From: Marinobacterium iners DSM 11526
GTDB taxonomy: Bacteria; Pseudomonadota; Gammaproteobacteria; Pseudomonadales; Balneatricaceae
DNA: 64,000 bases
Assembly: GCF_900107855.1 (NCBI RefSeq)
Contig: NZ_FNRJ01000002.1
Span: forward strand, 194,453-258,452
Direction: 5' to 3'
Part shown: positions 26,064 through 34,914 of the stretch, piece by piece
How positions within the stretch are numbered: the first letter of the stretch is position 1
Layout: each line of letters begins with the position of its first letter
Notes under the pieces: generated by a model
Told to the model about the DNA's origin: nothing
The model's input: only the letters and a program-made list of their open reading frames with translations
Database searches by the model: none
Program-made: the position numbers and the translations under genes

Positions 26064-26126
26064 TCATCGACGTTGGCCGGTCAGCTGCAACTGCCCGGCC
26101 CTTTTCACTGCAACGGGATGCACACC

Positions 26127-26471
26127 ATGAAAACCGAAAAATCTGATCTGAACCTGAACGAAGTCACCACCACAGCCAAAGAGCTACCGCCCTACTCCGT
26201 CATGCTCGACGAGCCGATCAAGCGCGGCGAGCAGATCATTAACACCATTACACTGCGCAAGCCGAAATCAGGCGAGCTGCGCGGCCTCAGCCTGCAGGAT
26301 GTGCTGCAGCTGGACGTGAACAGCCTGAAAAAGCTGCTGCCGCGCATCAGCCACCCCACCCTGACCGAGCAGGACGTTGACAACATGGACCCCGCCGACC
26401 TGACCGCCGTAGGCACGGAGCTGGTGGGTTTTTTCGTGCAGAAGCAGCGCAAGGAAGAAGCGTACCTGTAA
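26127..26471 (+). CDS. E: Tail assembly chaperone E (P2 gpE family)
   Basis: A 114-residue protein read from the ATG giving MKTEKSDLNLNEV; the longer in-frame start is out of keeping with the family. It has the PPYSVMLDEPIKRGEQI segment typical of phage tail assembly E proteins. Near its end a T TTT TTC heptamer in the zero frame allows a -1 shift into the downstream E' frame, giving a longer E+E' product. The short and long forms act as chaperones of the tape measure. Confidence 0.88.
   Translation: MKTEKSDLNLNEVTTTAKELPPYSVMLDEPIKRGEQIINTITLRKPKSGELRGLSLQDVLQLDVNSLKKLLPRISHPTLTEQDVDNMDPADLTAVGTELVGFFVQKQRKEEAYL
26429..26435 (+). promoter_or_regulatory. Programmed -1 frameshift site for E+E'
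   Basis: The codons GGT TTT TTC contain the slippery heptamer T TTT TTC in the gene E frame. The -1 frame is open from here through the E' ATG to the stop at 26611, with no interruption. P2 uses T TTT TTG at the same point. Confidence 0.75.
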
Positions 26472-26485
26472 GCGTAGACGAAGCC

Positions 26486-26611
26486 ATGGCGGACATCGCC
26501 ATGGTGTTCCACTGGCGGCCCTGCGACATGGCCGACATGGAACTGGTTGAACTGATGGACTGGCGAGAACGGGCGCGCAGGCGCTGGGAGGGTGATTCCG
26601 GCGGCACGTAA
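26486..26611 (+). CDS. GpE' small tail protein, also C-terminus of E+E' fusion
   Basis: A 41-residue open frame beginning MADIAMVFHWRPCDM and continuing MADMELVELMDWRERARR, the signature of the P2 GpE family (PF06528 type). It lies in the -1 frame relative to E, so ribosomes that slip at 26429-26435 would produce a fusion of about 161 residues (103 of E plus 58). Initiation at its own ATG is uncertain, as no good ribosome site is seen. It precedes the tape measure gene, which fits the chaperone role. Confidence 0.8.
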   Translation: MADIAMVFHWRPCDMADMELVELMDWRERARRRWEGDSGGT

Positions 26612-26669
26612 CAGCAACAGGAGCGTGAATTTGCTATGATGACCACACACCCACACAGGAGCCAGCCCC

Positions 26670-26795
26670 ATGGAGCACCTGATTATCTGGACACTCGTAG
26701 CACTGCTGCTGTTTATGTGCTTTGGCGCATTGTACGGCGCGGGCTCGTTCATCGCGGCCACCTTGCGCAACGTATTCCGTACCCCTCGCGACTGA
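26670..26795 (+). CDS. Small single-pass membrane protein
   Basis: A 41-residue protein made almost wholly of one membrane helix (residues 4-32, ending RNVFRTPRD). A CAGGAG ribosome site lies 8 bases upstream of the ATG. It lies between E' and the tape measure gene. No homologue is recognised. Possible roles include superinfection exclusion or a helper of injection, but nothing in the sequence tells which. Confidence 0.5.
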   Translation: MEHLIIWTLVALLLFMCFGALYGAGSFIAATLRNVFRTPRD

Positions 26796-26819
26796 TCCAT
26801 CCTTCAGAGGCGCGCCGCC

Positions 26820-29639
26820 ATGGCGCGTGATCTGCGCGTCCAGCTGATCCTGGACACCATCAACAAAGCCAGCGCCCCACTCAAAGCCATTACCCGTGAC
26901 GGTGGCAAAACAGCCGATGCATTGAAGGCCGCGCAAGAGCAGCTTCAAGCCCTCAAGCAGCAACAGCGGGATATCTCCAGCTTTCGCAAGTTAGAGTCAG
27001 CCACCCGTGACAGCAGTAATGCCCTGCGTGAACAACAACAGAAAGCGGCTGCACTGGCACGCGAACTAAAAAGCACGGCCAACCCTACCAAAAAATTGCA
27101 ACGCGAGTTTGAGCAAGCCAGTGCGGCGGCCCGCAAGCTGAAAACTGCCCACCAGGGCAACCAACACAAATTGCAGCAGTTAAGCCAACAGCTTCGCCAA
27201 AGTGGTATCCATACCGACCGGCTCGACCGTCACCAAAACAGCCTGCAGCGACAGATGCGGCAAGCCAACGGCATCATCGACGAACAGAAACAAAAGCTGG
27301 CCGCACTGGCCGACCAGCAAAAGCGCCTGAACGCCATCAAGGCCAAAGCCGATAAAATCCGTGGTAACGCCATGACCCTGACTGGCCACAGTGCTGCAGC
27401 ACTGGGTGGTGGCACGCTGGCCCTGCGCGGGATGGGCGGCATGATGGCACCCGTTGTACAGGCACAGGCCGGTGGCTCGTTGATCGCTGCCCGGCAGGGG
27501 CAAGACAGCACACAGGCCGAGGGCTACACCGACATTATCAACGCTATCAAAGCCGATGGCAGCTTGGCTGAAGTGGGTGAAATTGCCAACGCGCTTGATG
27601 GTGCCGCGTCGGCTTTTGGCCGCCTGGGCGAAACCAGTGCAGCCGAACTGCAGCGCATTGCCCGCCACGCCCTGCACATGTCCAGTGCCTTTGGAACCGA
27701 TACCAACCAGTCAATTCAGATGGCCCAGCTCATGCTGAAAAACGGGCTGGCAAGCAGTGCCGATGAGGCCTTTGATCTCATCACCAGCGGCATGCAGAAC
27801 GTCACCGCCGAAATGCGAGGTGAACTGCCTGATATCCTGCATGAATACAGCACCCACTTCAGGGGCATGGGCTTTAACGGCCAGGAAGCCATGAGCCTTC
27901 TGGTTCAGATGGCGGGACAAGGCCGGTACGCTCTGGACAAAACCGGCGATGCCATCAAAGAGTTCTCTATCCGTGGCTCTGACATGTCCAAGGCCAGTGT
28001 TGAGGCATACGAGCTGATCGGGCTGAATGCACACACAATGTCGGGTGCCATAGCAACGGGGGGTGATGATGCCCAAAAGGCCCTGCAGGCAACCGTCAAA
28101 GGGCTGTTGGAACTGACCGACCCGGCTGAGCGTGCCAACGCGGCCGTTGCCCTGTTCGGCACACCGGTTGAAGATCTGGCTATCGATAAAATCCCCGACT
28201 TTCTGGAAGCATTGGGCGGCGCCAAGGATGTTCTGGGTGAGACCACAGGTGCTGCTGACAGGCTGGGTAAAACTCTGCATGAAGATCTGAACGGCGACTT
28301 CGGCAAGCTGACCGGTGCCTGGCATGATCTAAAAACCCAACTGTTCGAAAAAGAAACGGGCGCGCTGCGTGAGCTGGTTCAATCCCTCTCAAGCACCGTC
28401 AGGCTCGTTACTGCCTGGGTGAAAGAGAACCCGGAACTCGCCGCTTGGCTAGTCAGAATAGCAGCCATCACGGCCACTGTTGTCACAGTGCTTGGCGCAT
28501 TGGGGCTCGCAGCCAGCACCGTCATGTTTGGCATATCGGGGCTGATGAAAATGGCACCCCTGCTGGGCATGTTCAAAGCACTGGGCCCCGTGCTGCTGAC
28601 ACTGGGCAAAATTGCATTACCGTTGGTTGCCGGTGGCATTAAAGCCATCACAGCCGCACTGATTGCAAACCCGATCGGCCTGATCATCGCCGCGATCGCC
28701 GCCGCTGCCTATCTGATCTACCGCAACTGGGAGCCAATCAAGGCATTTTTTGCAAGCCTATGGCAGCAAGTGAAAGCGGCGTTCGATGGCGGCATTGCCG
28801 GCGTCACTGCCTTGCTGATCAACTGGTCCCCTATCGGCCTGCTGTACAAGGGTATACGCGCAGGGCTGTCACAGCTGGGCATTGAAATGCCCGCCCAACT
28901 GAGCGAAGTATTCAGCAAGGCACTCAGCGCAGCCGGTCAGCTGCTTCTCAACTGGAACCCCATCAGTTTGATGTATACCGCCATTCAAAAAGGCCTGGGG
29001 CTGATAGGTATCGAGCTGCCCGCCAAGTTCAGCGAGTTTGGTGGCAACCTCATTCAGGGGCTGATCAACGGCCTGACCGGTGGCATTACGCAGGTGAAGG
29101 ACAAAATCACGAACATCGCCGCATCCGTATCGGGCTGGTTCAAAGAAAAGCTGGGCATCCACTCCCCCAGCCGCGTATTCGCCGCACACGGCGGTGATGT
29201 GATGGGCGGCCTGCAGCAGGGGCTGGGTGACGGCGAAGGCGGCGTTTTAGAGCGCATCGCAGGCATCAGCAACCGTTTGCTGGAAAAAGGCCGTGAGCTG
29301 GCTGGCAAGCTGCGCAGTGCCCTGGGCAACCTGAAGAACAGCGCCTTCGACAAACTCAAAGCCGCAGGCGGCTGGCTGGGTGAGCAGCTGGGCTTTAATG
29401 ACACTGCCGCACAACCAGCCTTTGCAGGCGCCGGCGGCATCCAGCTCGACAACCGCCCTGCCCTGCAACCGCGGCAGGCCGCACCGGCCAGCAATAGCCT
29501 GAGCATTGGCGAGATCCATGTCCATGCCGCACCTGGCATGGATGAACATGCCGTTGCACGCCTGGTGGCTGTGGAGGTTCAGCGCCTGCACGAGCAGCAG
29601 CTGGCCGCTACCCGCTCACACTTCAGTGATGAGGACTGA
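26820..29639 (+). CDS. T: Tail tape measure protein (P2 gpT family)
   Basis: A 939-residue protein. The first 180 residues are alpha-helical and rich in Gln/Lys/Ala (LQALKQQQRDISSFRK). A hydrophobic, glycine-rich stretch spans about 180-215 and two hydrophobic segments lie near 540-575 and 600-635; the region after residue 720 repeats LLINWSPIGLLYKGI and LLLNWNPISLMYTAI units. C-terminal part has KEKLGIHSPSRVFAAHGGD, a common phage tail motif. Length of the gene sets tail length. It follows the E/E' chaperone genes as in P2. Confidence 0.93.
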   Translation: MARDLRVQLILDTINKASAPLKAITRDGGKTADALKAAQEQLQALKQQQRDISSFRKLESATRDSSNALREQQQKAAALARELKSTANPTKKLQREFEQASAAARKLKTAHQGNQHKLQQLSQQLRQSGIHTDRLDRHQNSLQRQMRQANGIIDEQKQKLAALADQQKRLNAIKAKADKIRGNAMTLTGHSAAALGGGTLALRGMGGMMAPVVQAQAGGSLIAARQGQDSTQAEGYTDIINAIKADGSLAEVGEIANALDGAASAFGRLGETSAAELQRIARHALHMSSAFGTDTNQSIQMAQLMLKNGLASSADEAFDLITSGMQNVTAEMRGELPDILHEYSTHFRGMGFNGQEAMSLLVQMAGQGRYALDKTGDAIKEFSIRGSDMSKASVEAYELIGLNAHTMSGAIATGGDDAQKALQATVKGLLELTDPAERANAAVALFGTPVEDLAIDKIPDFLEALGGAKDVLGETTGAADRLGKTLHEDLNGDFGKLTGAWHDLKTQLFEKETGALRELVQSLSSTVRLVTAWVKENPELAAWLVRIAAITATVVTVLGALGLAASTVMFGISGLMKMAPLLGMFKALGPVLLTLGKIALPLVAGGIKAITAALIANPIGLIIAAIAAAAYLIYRNWEPIKAFFASLWQQVKAAFDGGIAGVTALLINWSPIGLLYKGIRAGLSQLGIEMPAQLSEVFSKALSAAGQLLLNWNPISLMYTAIQKGLGLIGIELPAKFSEFGGNLIQGLINGLTGGITQVKDKITNIAASVSGWFKEKLGIHSPSRVFAAHGGDVMGGLQQGLGDGEGGVLERIAGISNRLLEKGRELAGKLRSALGNLKNSAFDKLKAAGGWLGEQLGFNDTAAQPAFAGAGGIQLDNRPALQPRQAAPASNSLSIGEIHVHAAPGMDEHAVARLVAVEVQRLHEQQLAATRSHFSDED

Positions 29640-29641
29640 CC

Positions 29642-30070
29642 ATGTTGATGTGCCTTGGCCGGTTTGTATTCGGCATTAACACCCTGAGTTACCAGCAGTT
29701 GCAGCGCCAGAACAACTGGCGGTGGGCTGCAAACAACCGGGTGGGGCAACGCCCTGCCCGGCAGTACGTGGGCCAGGGGGATGACGTAATAACCCTCAGC
29801 GGCTGGATCGCACCTGAGCTGGCCGGCGATGCCACCTCGATTGGTCAACTGCGCGTTCAGGCCGATCAGGGCCTGCCACAGGTATTGGTCGACGCCACCG
29901 GCACCGTTTTCGGGCTGTGGGTGATGGAAGGCCTGACCGAAACCGGCACCCTGCACAGAATCGACAGCCGGCCACGCCGGCTGGAATTCTCGCTGACGAT
30001 CGCCCGGGTTGATGACAACCTGATCGACATGGTGGGCATGCTAACCAACGCCAGGGAGCTGCTGCGATGA
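29642..30070 (+). CDS. U: Tail protein U (P2 gpU family)
   Basis: A 142-residue protein with the family pattern FGINTLSYQQLQRQNNWRW and RPARQYVGQGDDVITLSG. gpU is a tail assembly protein that likely caps or ends the tube. It follows T by 2 bases and overlaps D by four. Confidence 0.93.
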   Translation: MLMCLGRFVFGINTLSYQQLQRQNNWRWAANNRVGQRPARQYVGQGDDVITLSGWIAPELAGDATSIGQLRVQADQGLPQVLVDATGTVFGLWVMEGLTETGTLHRIDSRPRRLEFSLTIARVDDNLIDMVGMLTNARELLR

Positions 30071-31056
30071 GGGGCTACAAACCCAGCTACCGGCTACAGG
30101 TCAATGGCAACGACATTACCCCACAGGTCAGTGGCCGCCTTGTCAACCTGACACTGACCGACGAGCGCGGCGACAAAGCCGACCAGCTGGACATCGTCAT
30201 ATCAGACCACGATGGCCGCGTGCCCATCCCCCCCAGTGGCGCTGAAATACAGGTCTGGATCGGCTGGGATGGCGACCTGACATACAAGGGCAAATACCTG
30301 CTCGACGAGGCAAGCCTCTCAGGCCCACCGGATATCCTCACCGTTCGCGCCCGATCTGCCGACTTTGTCAGCCCACTGAAACAAAAGCGGCAAGAGAGCT
30401 GGCATAAAACCACCCTGGGCGGCATTTTAGGCATCGTAGCGGCACGCAGTGGGTTGATGCCCGTATTGCACGCCGACCTGGCAAACGTGGTGATTGAGCA
30501 CATCGACCAGACCGATGAATCCGATCACAACCTGCTACTACGCCTGGGGCAGCGATACGATGCGTTACATGCCATCAAAGACGGGCGCCTGCTGTTCTCG
30601 CCTGCCGGATCAGGGCAAACTGCCGAGGGCCAACCGGTACCAGGCATTACACTGCACCGACAGGATGGCGACACCCATCATTTCAGTAGGTCTGACAGGC
30701 CCAACCGCTACACCGGTGTACAAGCGCACTGGCACGACACGGAAACCGGCGAACAAAAGACCGAAACCGCCGGCACTGAAGACGTCACAAAAGTGCTGCG
30801 CCATAGCCATACTTACTCGTCACAAGAAGAGGCCATGCTGGCCGCAACGGCCGAGCTGCGCGCACTGAACCGGGCACTGTCAAAGCTGACTATTAACCGG
30901 GCAAAGGGCGAAGCGACGCTAAAACCCGAAACGGCTGTAACCGTCAGGGGTTACAAGCCGGATATCGACGGGGCCGACTGGATCATCGTGCGCCTGGCTC
31001 ATTCACTGAATGAGAGTGGGTTTACGACGAAGGTGGAGATGGAGGTGAAGGGCTAG
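30067..31056 (+). CDS. D: Baseplate hub protein, late control D (P2 gpD family)
   Basis: A 329-residue protein with the YKPSYRLQVNGNDIT start and VNLTLTDERGDKADQLDI segment of the phage late control D family. It is the hub from which the spike gpV projects; the name is historical. It is the last gene of the FI-D tail operon. In P2 the next gene is ogr, but here an AT-rich cassette on the other strand follows, and an Ogr-like gene is found in the early region instead. Confidence 0.93.
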   Translation: MRGYKPSYRLQVNGNDITPQVSGRLVNLTLTDERGDKADQLDIVISDHDGRVPIPPSGAEIQVWIGWDGDLTYKGKYLLDEASLSGPPDILTVRARSADFVSPLKQKRQESWHKTTLGGILGIVAARSGLMPVLHADLANVVIEHIDQTDESDHNLLLRLGQRYDALHAIKDGRLLFSPAGSGQTAEGQPVPGITLHRQDGDTHHFSRSDRPNRYTGVQAHWHDTETGEQKTETAGTEDVTKVLRHSHTYSSQEEAMLAATAELRALNRALSKLTINRAKGEATLKPETAVTVRGYKPDIDGADWIIVRLAHSLNESGFTTKVEMEVKG

Positions 31057-31082
31057 CATACTTTTATAGTACGCATGTTACT

Positions 31083-32168
31083 TTACCCACCTTTCTTAAC
31101 TGACTGAAAAATTTTCCCAAGCTGTTCTAATCCATCAAAAGCACTCGGTAGGTTCTCTTCATCGGACACTATGGGCGCGAATATTATATTTTCAAACTTT
31201 TCCAATGCAGCCGAATTACGTGATTTCAGGTCAAATGAATATTCGTTGTAGTTCTGAATGAATCTACATAGCGTTTTTCGTATTTCAATCTGTAGAAGCT
31301 GTGCTCTGACTCCTTTATAGCTATGCAATATCACCCTAAAGAAATAAATACTTATTGCTACGATCGAGATCATAGGAATAAAGGACAATGCGACTGCCTT
31401 TATGTAAATATCCAGATTGATCCAGTTTTTATATATAAATAAAACTTCACACAAAAATGGCAGCAAACAAAAAAAACCAGATGCCAAAAGCGCACGAAAC
31501 AAGTTGAGCTTTTCCTTTTTCTTTTCCTTTGACAGCTCGTCAAACCCCTCATACAAACCAACAAAGTTAAAAGCTGACTCATATTTTGATAATGATTCCT
31601 GAAGATCAGACACTCTTTTTTCTTTAGCAGCCAGTTCTTTTGAAAATTTATCAATTGTATTCTTCACATATTCAGAGACTTGATGAAGATTTCTTATACT
31701 CTGAATGGATTCGCTATTTGCAATATCTTTAAATATTGCAACAGGCATATCTCTGAATGCATAATCAATTTGAAACCTTGCATCATCTGAAAAAAAACCA
31801 ATATTATTCAAAGCAAAATCTTTAAGCCTATTAAAGTCATTCGATAGTTCATTTTTAACAGAAAGGTAATATTCAAAAACAAGCCTAAAACATATGGAAA
31901 AGATAATATCCATTTTGTTTTTATCTGAGAAATCAATATCTCCAGATATTTCATCGATGAAATGCTCACCCATCCAGCTTATATTTATTTCGCAATTTCT
32001 ATCCCACTCCTTAGGGTTTCTTGATATTGCATTGACAACAAGCCTAATATAAGAATTTCTTGTTTTAGCAAACTCATCGCTTTCCGAATACATATCAAGT
32101 CTAGTTCTAAATGAATTAAGAACTGTTCTATTTTCTTGCTTCGAAAAGAACTCAAACTCATCATCCAT
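31083..32168 (-). CDS. Two-helix membrane protein of AT-rich defence-like cassette
   Basis: A 361-residue protein I cannot assign to a known family. Residues 1-170 are soluble and helical; 170-215 form a coiled coil (FSKELAAKEKRVSDLQESL); two membrane helices lie at about 228-248 and 258-282 with a short gap between; the C-terminal 75 residues return to the cytoplasm. It follows the GHKL-nuclease gene by 84 bases on the same strand and has an AAGGA site before its ATG. Base composition is far more AT-rich than the phage around it. A membrane partner to a nucleic-acid sensor suggests an effector, by inference only. Confidence 0.6.
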   Translation of the reverse strand: MDDEFEFFSKQENRTVLNSFRTRLDMYSESDEFAKTRNSYIRLVVNAISRNPKEWDRNCEINISWMGEHFIDEISGDIDFSDKNKMDIIFSICFRLVFEYYLSVKNELSNDFNRLKDFALNNIGFFSDDARFQIDYAFRDMPVAIFKDIANSESIQSIRNLHQVSEYVKNTIDKFSKELAAKEKRVSDLQESLSKYESAFNFVGLYEGFDELSKEKKKEKLNLFRALLASGFFCLLPFLCEVLFIYKNWINLDIYIKAVALSFIPMISIVAISIYFFRVILHSYKGVRAQLLQIEIRKTLCRFIQNYNEYSFDLKSRNSAALEKFENIIFAPIVSDEENLPSAFDGLEQLGKIFQSVKKGG

Positions 32169-32252
32169 TATCAGTCCTTAAATTATTTTCACATCAACTT
32201 ACATACGAGTATTTATGGCTAACTAAGCTAAGCCATGTGGCCAATTGATTTA

Positions 32253-34277
32253 TTAATGAATAGAAACTTGAGCATCAGCTATAACTTCTTTTCCTGCTTT
32301 ACCCTCAAGCACGTCCCTTTTCATTTTGAGATTTCTTAAAAGATAGCTATTGGATAACTCAAACTCATTAAAAATACTAGCCCAAGTCTTCACGTAACAT
32401 TTAATGCGTTCGTCAGAAGTTATATATACTCTACCCGGATCATTTTCTTTCTCACATGATTTTAATGAATTTGGTATATCAAAAGACTTTTCAGATATTT
32501 TTCTGCCAACCAGAATAATATCAAACTTTAGATTATTTGCGTCGAATCCTGAGCACTGACTAATAACTTTGGCATACCTTTTAATCTGATCAAGGTGTTT
32601 ATCATTAAGTGAAACAATCGGCCTTTTTATTTCAATAATAGTTGCCTTGAAATATTCTCGACCATTCGTATCAAACTCTATATTTTTTCTCGCAAGGAAT
32701 AGGTCTACTTGACCACGCATACCTTCTATATCAAATCCTTCCGACAAGAGATCACTTTTATCAAGGTCACTTTCGTCAATAAAATTTATACCTTCCACTT
32801 TATCTCGGAGTGCTTTCGAAGTCTTATAGAAGTCATCTTCCTCTGCACCTATGATTGTGTACTTATTACCAAAAAGCCAAGTATTAGCTTCTATCACTTT
32901 CTGGAGATCAGGCGTTTCCAGTATTTCTTTATATTGCTCCTCCATAACATACTTTAGTGCATTGATAATGCTCTCACGTTTACTGAGCGTTTCAATAGTA
33001 CTTACAATGTTATCGAGCGAGCTTTTTCTGATATGATCAGCAAACTGCTCCATTTTTTCAGGCTCCAATTTAATAACGCCTTCAAGAACATCTAACAAAG
33101 CATCATTTTCGTTGGAAACAAGAACTTTATCAAGCAATCCAATTATAATTTTAATCTGCTTTGACTTTATATTATTAAATATAGTCGGGTCTGCATAATA
33201 TATTTCTTTAAGAGTGTTGCGAGTATTTTTCTTCCTCCACTCTGCATATGACGAATCAAGCTTTTTATAACTTGGGAAATATCCTTTCTCCTCAAACTCA
33301 TCCATTTTCTGATCTGCCATTCTACGCAAGAAATTATCATATATCTCGCGGCCCTTAGCTTCAATCTCAGATCTTAATTTACGATAGACAGGGGTCGTCG
33401 GGCTTGCATCAACGTCATGATCAAAATTCATACCACCATGTTTATTGAAGTATTCATTCCAAATAGATGAAGAGTAAGTACTTAGATGGAAAGATGCTTT
33501 ATTATTAAATTTACTATATTCTCTATGTACAATTCGACCACTATTATTTACTAGATAATTATAAGATTTCTCTTCACCTGGCTTCTTTATCCACCGGACA
33601 AAATCGATAACAAAATCATAGTCATCTATTTTTAAAACATGCCTTTCTTTTTCATATGGTGGGATAGGTACTTCACTACCATTAACAAACAAACTACGAC
33701 CTTCATTATTAAGCAAAAGCCGCCAACCAAACTCATAAGAAAAACGCTTTATTATCTCTTCAGCACTCGGAAGATTTTTATGGAAACGGCTTAGCTCAAC
33801 ACATGTTCCATTCTGGCAGTCATATAAAAGAGCATGCTGCTCCTTTTCTTCTAAAAATTTACCTTCGTAGTGACGAACATTAGAACTTTCAATTTTTAGG
33901 CAGGCATCCACCCCATTACAACGGGTAAACCACTGAGCCAAATCGCATAGTAAATGAAACGAAACGCGACCACGGCCCTGTGAACCTTGCGTGTCATCGT
34001 CATCAACCTTGCTTGACTCATTAAATCTTCCAAAATGCTCATCGCATTTCTCAGTATCTATCCCATGTCCATTATCAAGAACTGTGACAGACTCTAAACC
34101 ATGCGCGTCATTCCAATTTATTTTTACGTCTACTCTTGTAGCACCTGCATCAAATCCGTTGGCAACCAGCTCCACAAGTGCATACACAGGGTCATTACGT
34201 TTCCCTGAGAATAGGTTTTTAATACCCACATCAGTAATGTTTGCATCACCTTGAAATACTTTAATTTCCATGTGCAT
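32253..34277 (-). CDS. GHKL ATPase fused to Shedu-like PD-(D/E)XK nuclease domain
   Basis: A 674-residue protein. The N-terminal GHKL (Hsp90/MutL/MORC-type) ATPase motifs are intact: N-box ELVANGFDAGA (Glu36, Asn40, Asp43), DNGHG at 68-72 and GSQGRGR near 98-104. The C-terminal part has a WLFGNKYTI segment followed by QVDLFL (Asp525), IIEIKRP (Glu549-x-Lys551) and QIKRY (Gln564), the order of a PD-(D/E)XK nuclease and close in pattern to the DUF4263/Shedu family. The middle is helical and unrecognised. The ATG at 34277 or the one two codons later could be used; ribosome sites are weak, and a small upstream frame overlaps it. Strongly AT-rich. Probable anti-phage protein, by inference. Confidence 0.72.
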   Translation of the reverse strand: MHMEIKVFQGDANITDVGIKNLFSGKRNDPVYALVELVANGFDAGATRVDVKINWNDAHGLESVTVLDNGHGIDTEKCDEHFGRFNESSKVDDDDTQGSQGRGRVSFHLLCDLAQWFTRCNGVDACLKIESSNVRHYEGKFLEEKEQHALLYDCQNGTCVELSRFHKNLPSAEEIIKRFSYEFGWRLLLNNEGRSLFVNGSEVPIPPYEKERHVLKIDDYDFVIDFVRWIKKPGEEKSYNYLVNNSGRIVHREYSKFNNKASFHLSTYSSSIWNEYFNKHGGMNFDHDVDASPTTPVYRKLRSEIEAKGREIYDNFLRRMADQKMDEFEEKGYFPSYKKLDSSYAEWRKKNTRNTLKEIYYADPTIFNNIKSKQIKIIIGLLDKVLVSNENDALLDVLEGVIKLEPEKMEQFADHIRKSSLDNIVSTIETLSKRESIINALKYVMEEQYKEILETPDLQKVIEANTWLFGNKYTIIGAEEDDFYKTSKALRDKVEGINFIDESDLDKSDLLSEGFDIEGMRGQVDLFLARKNIEFDTNGREYFKATIIEIKRPIVSLNDKHLDQIKRYAKVISQCSGFDANNLKFDIILVGRKISEKSFDIPNSLKSCEKENDPGRVYITSDERIKCYVKTWASIFNEFELSNSYLLRNLKMKRDVLEGKAGKEVIADAQVSIH

Positions 34278-34401
34278 CCACTTTTGGTTTGGTTTTTATA
34301 TTGCTCGTGAGGTTATTACGCATACGCATCGCCAACCGCTTCGAGATGGTGTTCCCGCCGAGGTCGGTATAGGTGATGGTCACAACCTGCGTGTCGGTCA
34401 T
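34261..34401 (-). CDS. Small frame overlapping the ATPase start
   Basis: A 46-residue open frame, MTDTQVVTITYTDLGGNTISK at the start, whose TAA lies 14 bases inside the GHKL gene. The first half has ordinary phage composition and the last part is AT-rich, so it may be the 5' remnant of an older phage gene joined to the cassette boundary. If translated it could couple translation into the ATPase gene, which lacks a good ribosome site. No function is recognised. Confidence 0.35.
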   Translation of the reverse strand: MTDTQVVTITYTDLGGNTISKRLAMRMRNNLTSNIKTKPKVDAHGN

Positions 34402-34440
34402 ATCAGCGCCCCGACAGTTCAAGGTGTTGAAGAAAGCCTG

Positions 34441-34914
34441 TTACTGTATGTTTTCGATGTTCGTCCACAGAACAACCGCCTGATCACCAACGTAAGCACG
34501 GACCTTGGCAGTCCCCCACGATGTATCGAGTACAGAGATCGGGACACCGGCTTTTGTCATCAGGCACCCGTTGCTCATCAGATAGTTGATAGCCCTTTCA
34601 TCATTATTAACAGCCGCACTGGTCAGCTGATCAAATAGGTCTTCTGAGATACAGGCGCCATAGCCACCCTTAAGGGTTTTAGCCTGACTTGGCTGAGGCT
34701 CAGTCTTTTCAGCGGCTATCTGATCAGGTGCCTTTTCTGGCTCACTATCGCCGCTCAGCCATATCCATAAACCTGCAATGATCACGACCAAAATAATCGC
34801 GCCAACAAACTGGTCTTTGGCCGTTATCGTCGGGTTTTTCACCCCACAATGCGGGCACACTTTGGCTTTGCTCGATACTTCCTGTTTACATTCCTTACAC
34901 TTAGCCATGGCCAT
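34441..34914 (-). CDS. Zinc-ribbon membrane protein
   Basis: A 157-residue protein. The N-terminus carries CKECKQEVSSKAKVCPHCG, a four-cysteine zinc ribbon of the DUF-type often seen ahead of a membrane helix; a single helix follows at about 37-54. The remaining 100 residues, after a proline/glutamate linker, would lie outside the cytoplasm and contain two cysteines near 86 and 111. An AGGAG site supports the ATG. It overlaps the start region of the upstream HTH gene and sits in the immunity region. A role in superinfection exclusion is possible but unproven. Confidence 0.6.
   Translation of the reverse strand: MAMAKCKECKQEVSSKAKVCPHCGVKNPTITAKDQFVGAIILVVIIAGLWIWLSGDSEPEKAPDQIAAEKTEPQPSQAKTLKGGYGACISEDLFDQLTSAAVNNDERAINYLMSNGCLMTKAGVPISVLDTSWGTAKVRAYVGDQAVVLWTNIENIQ

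Noticed and set aside
34270..34638. Rightward 122-residue frame over the cassette boundary
   Set aside because: Opposes two leftward frames and lacks a ribosome site; composition is erratic.
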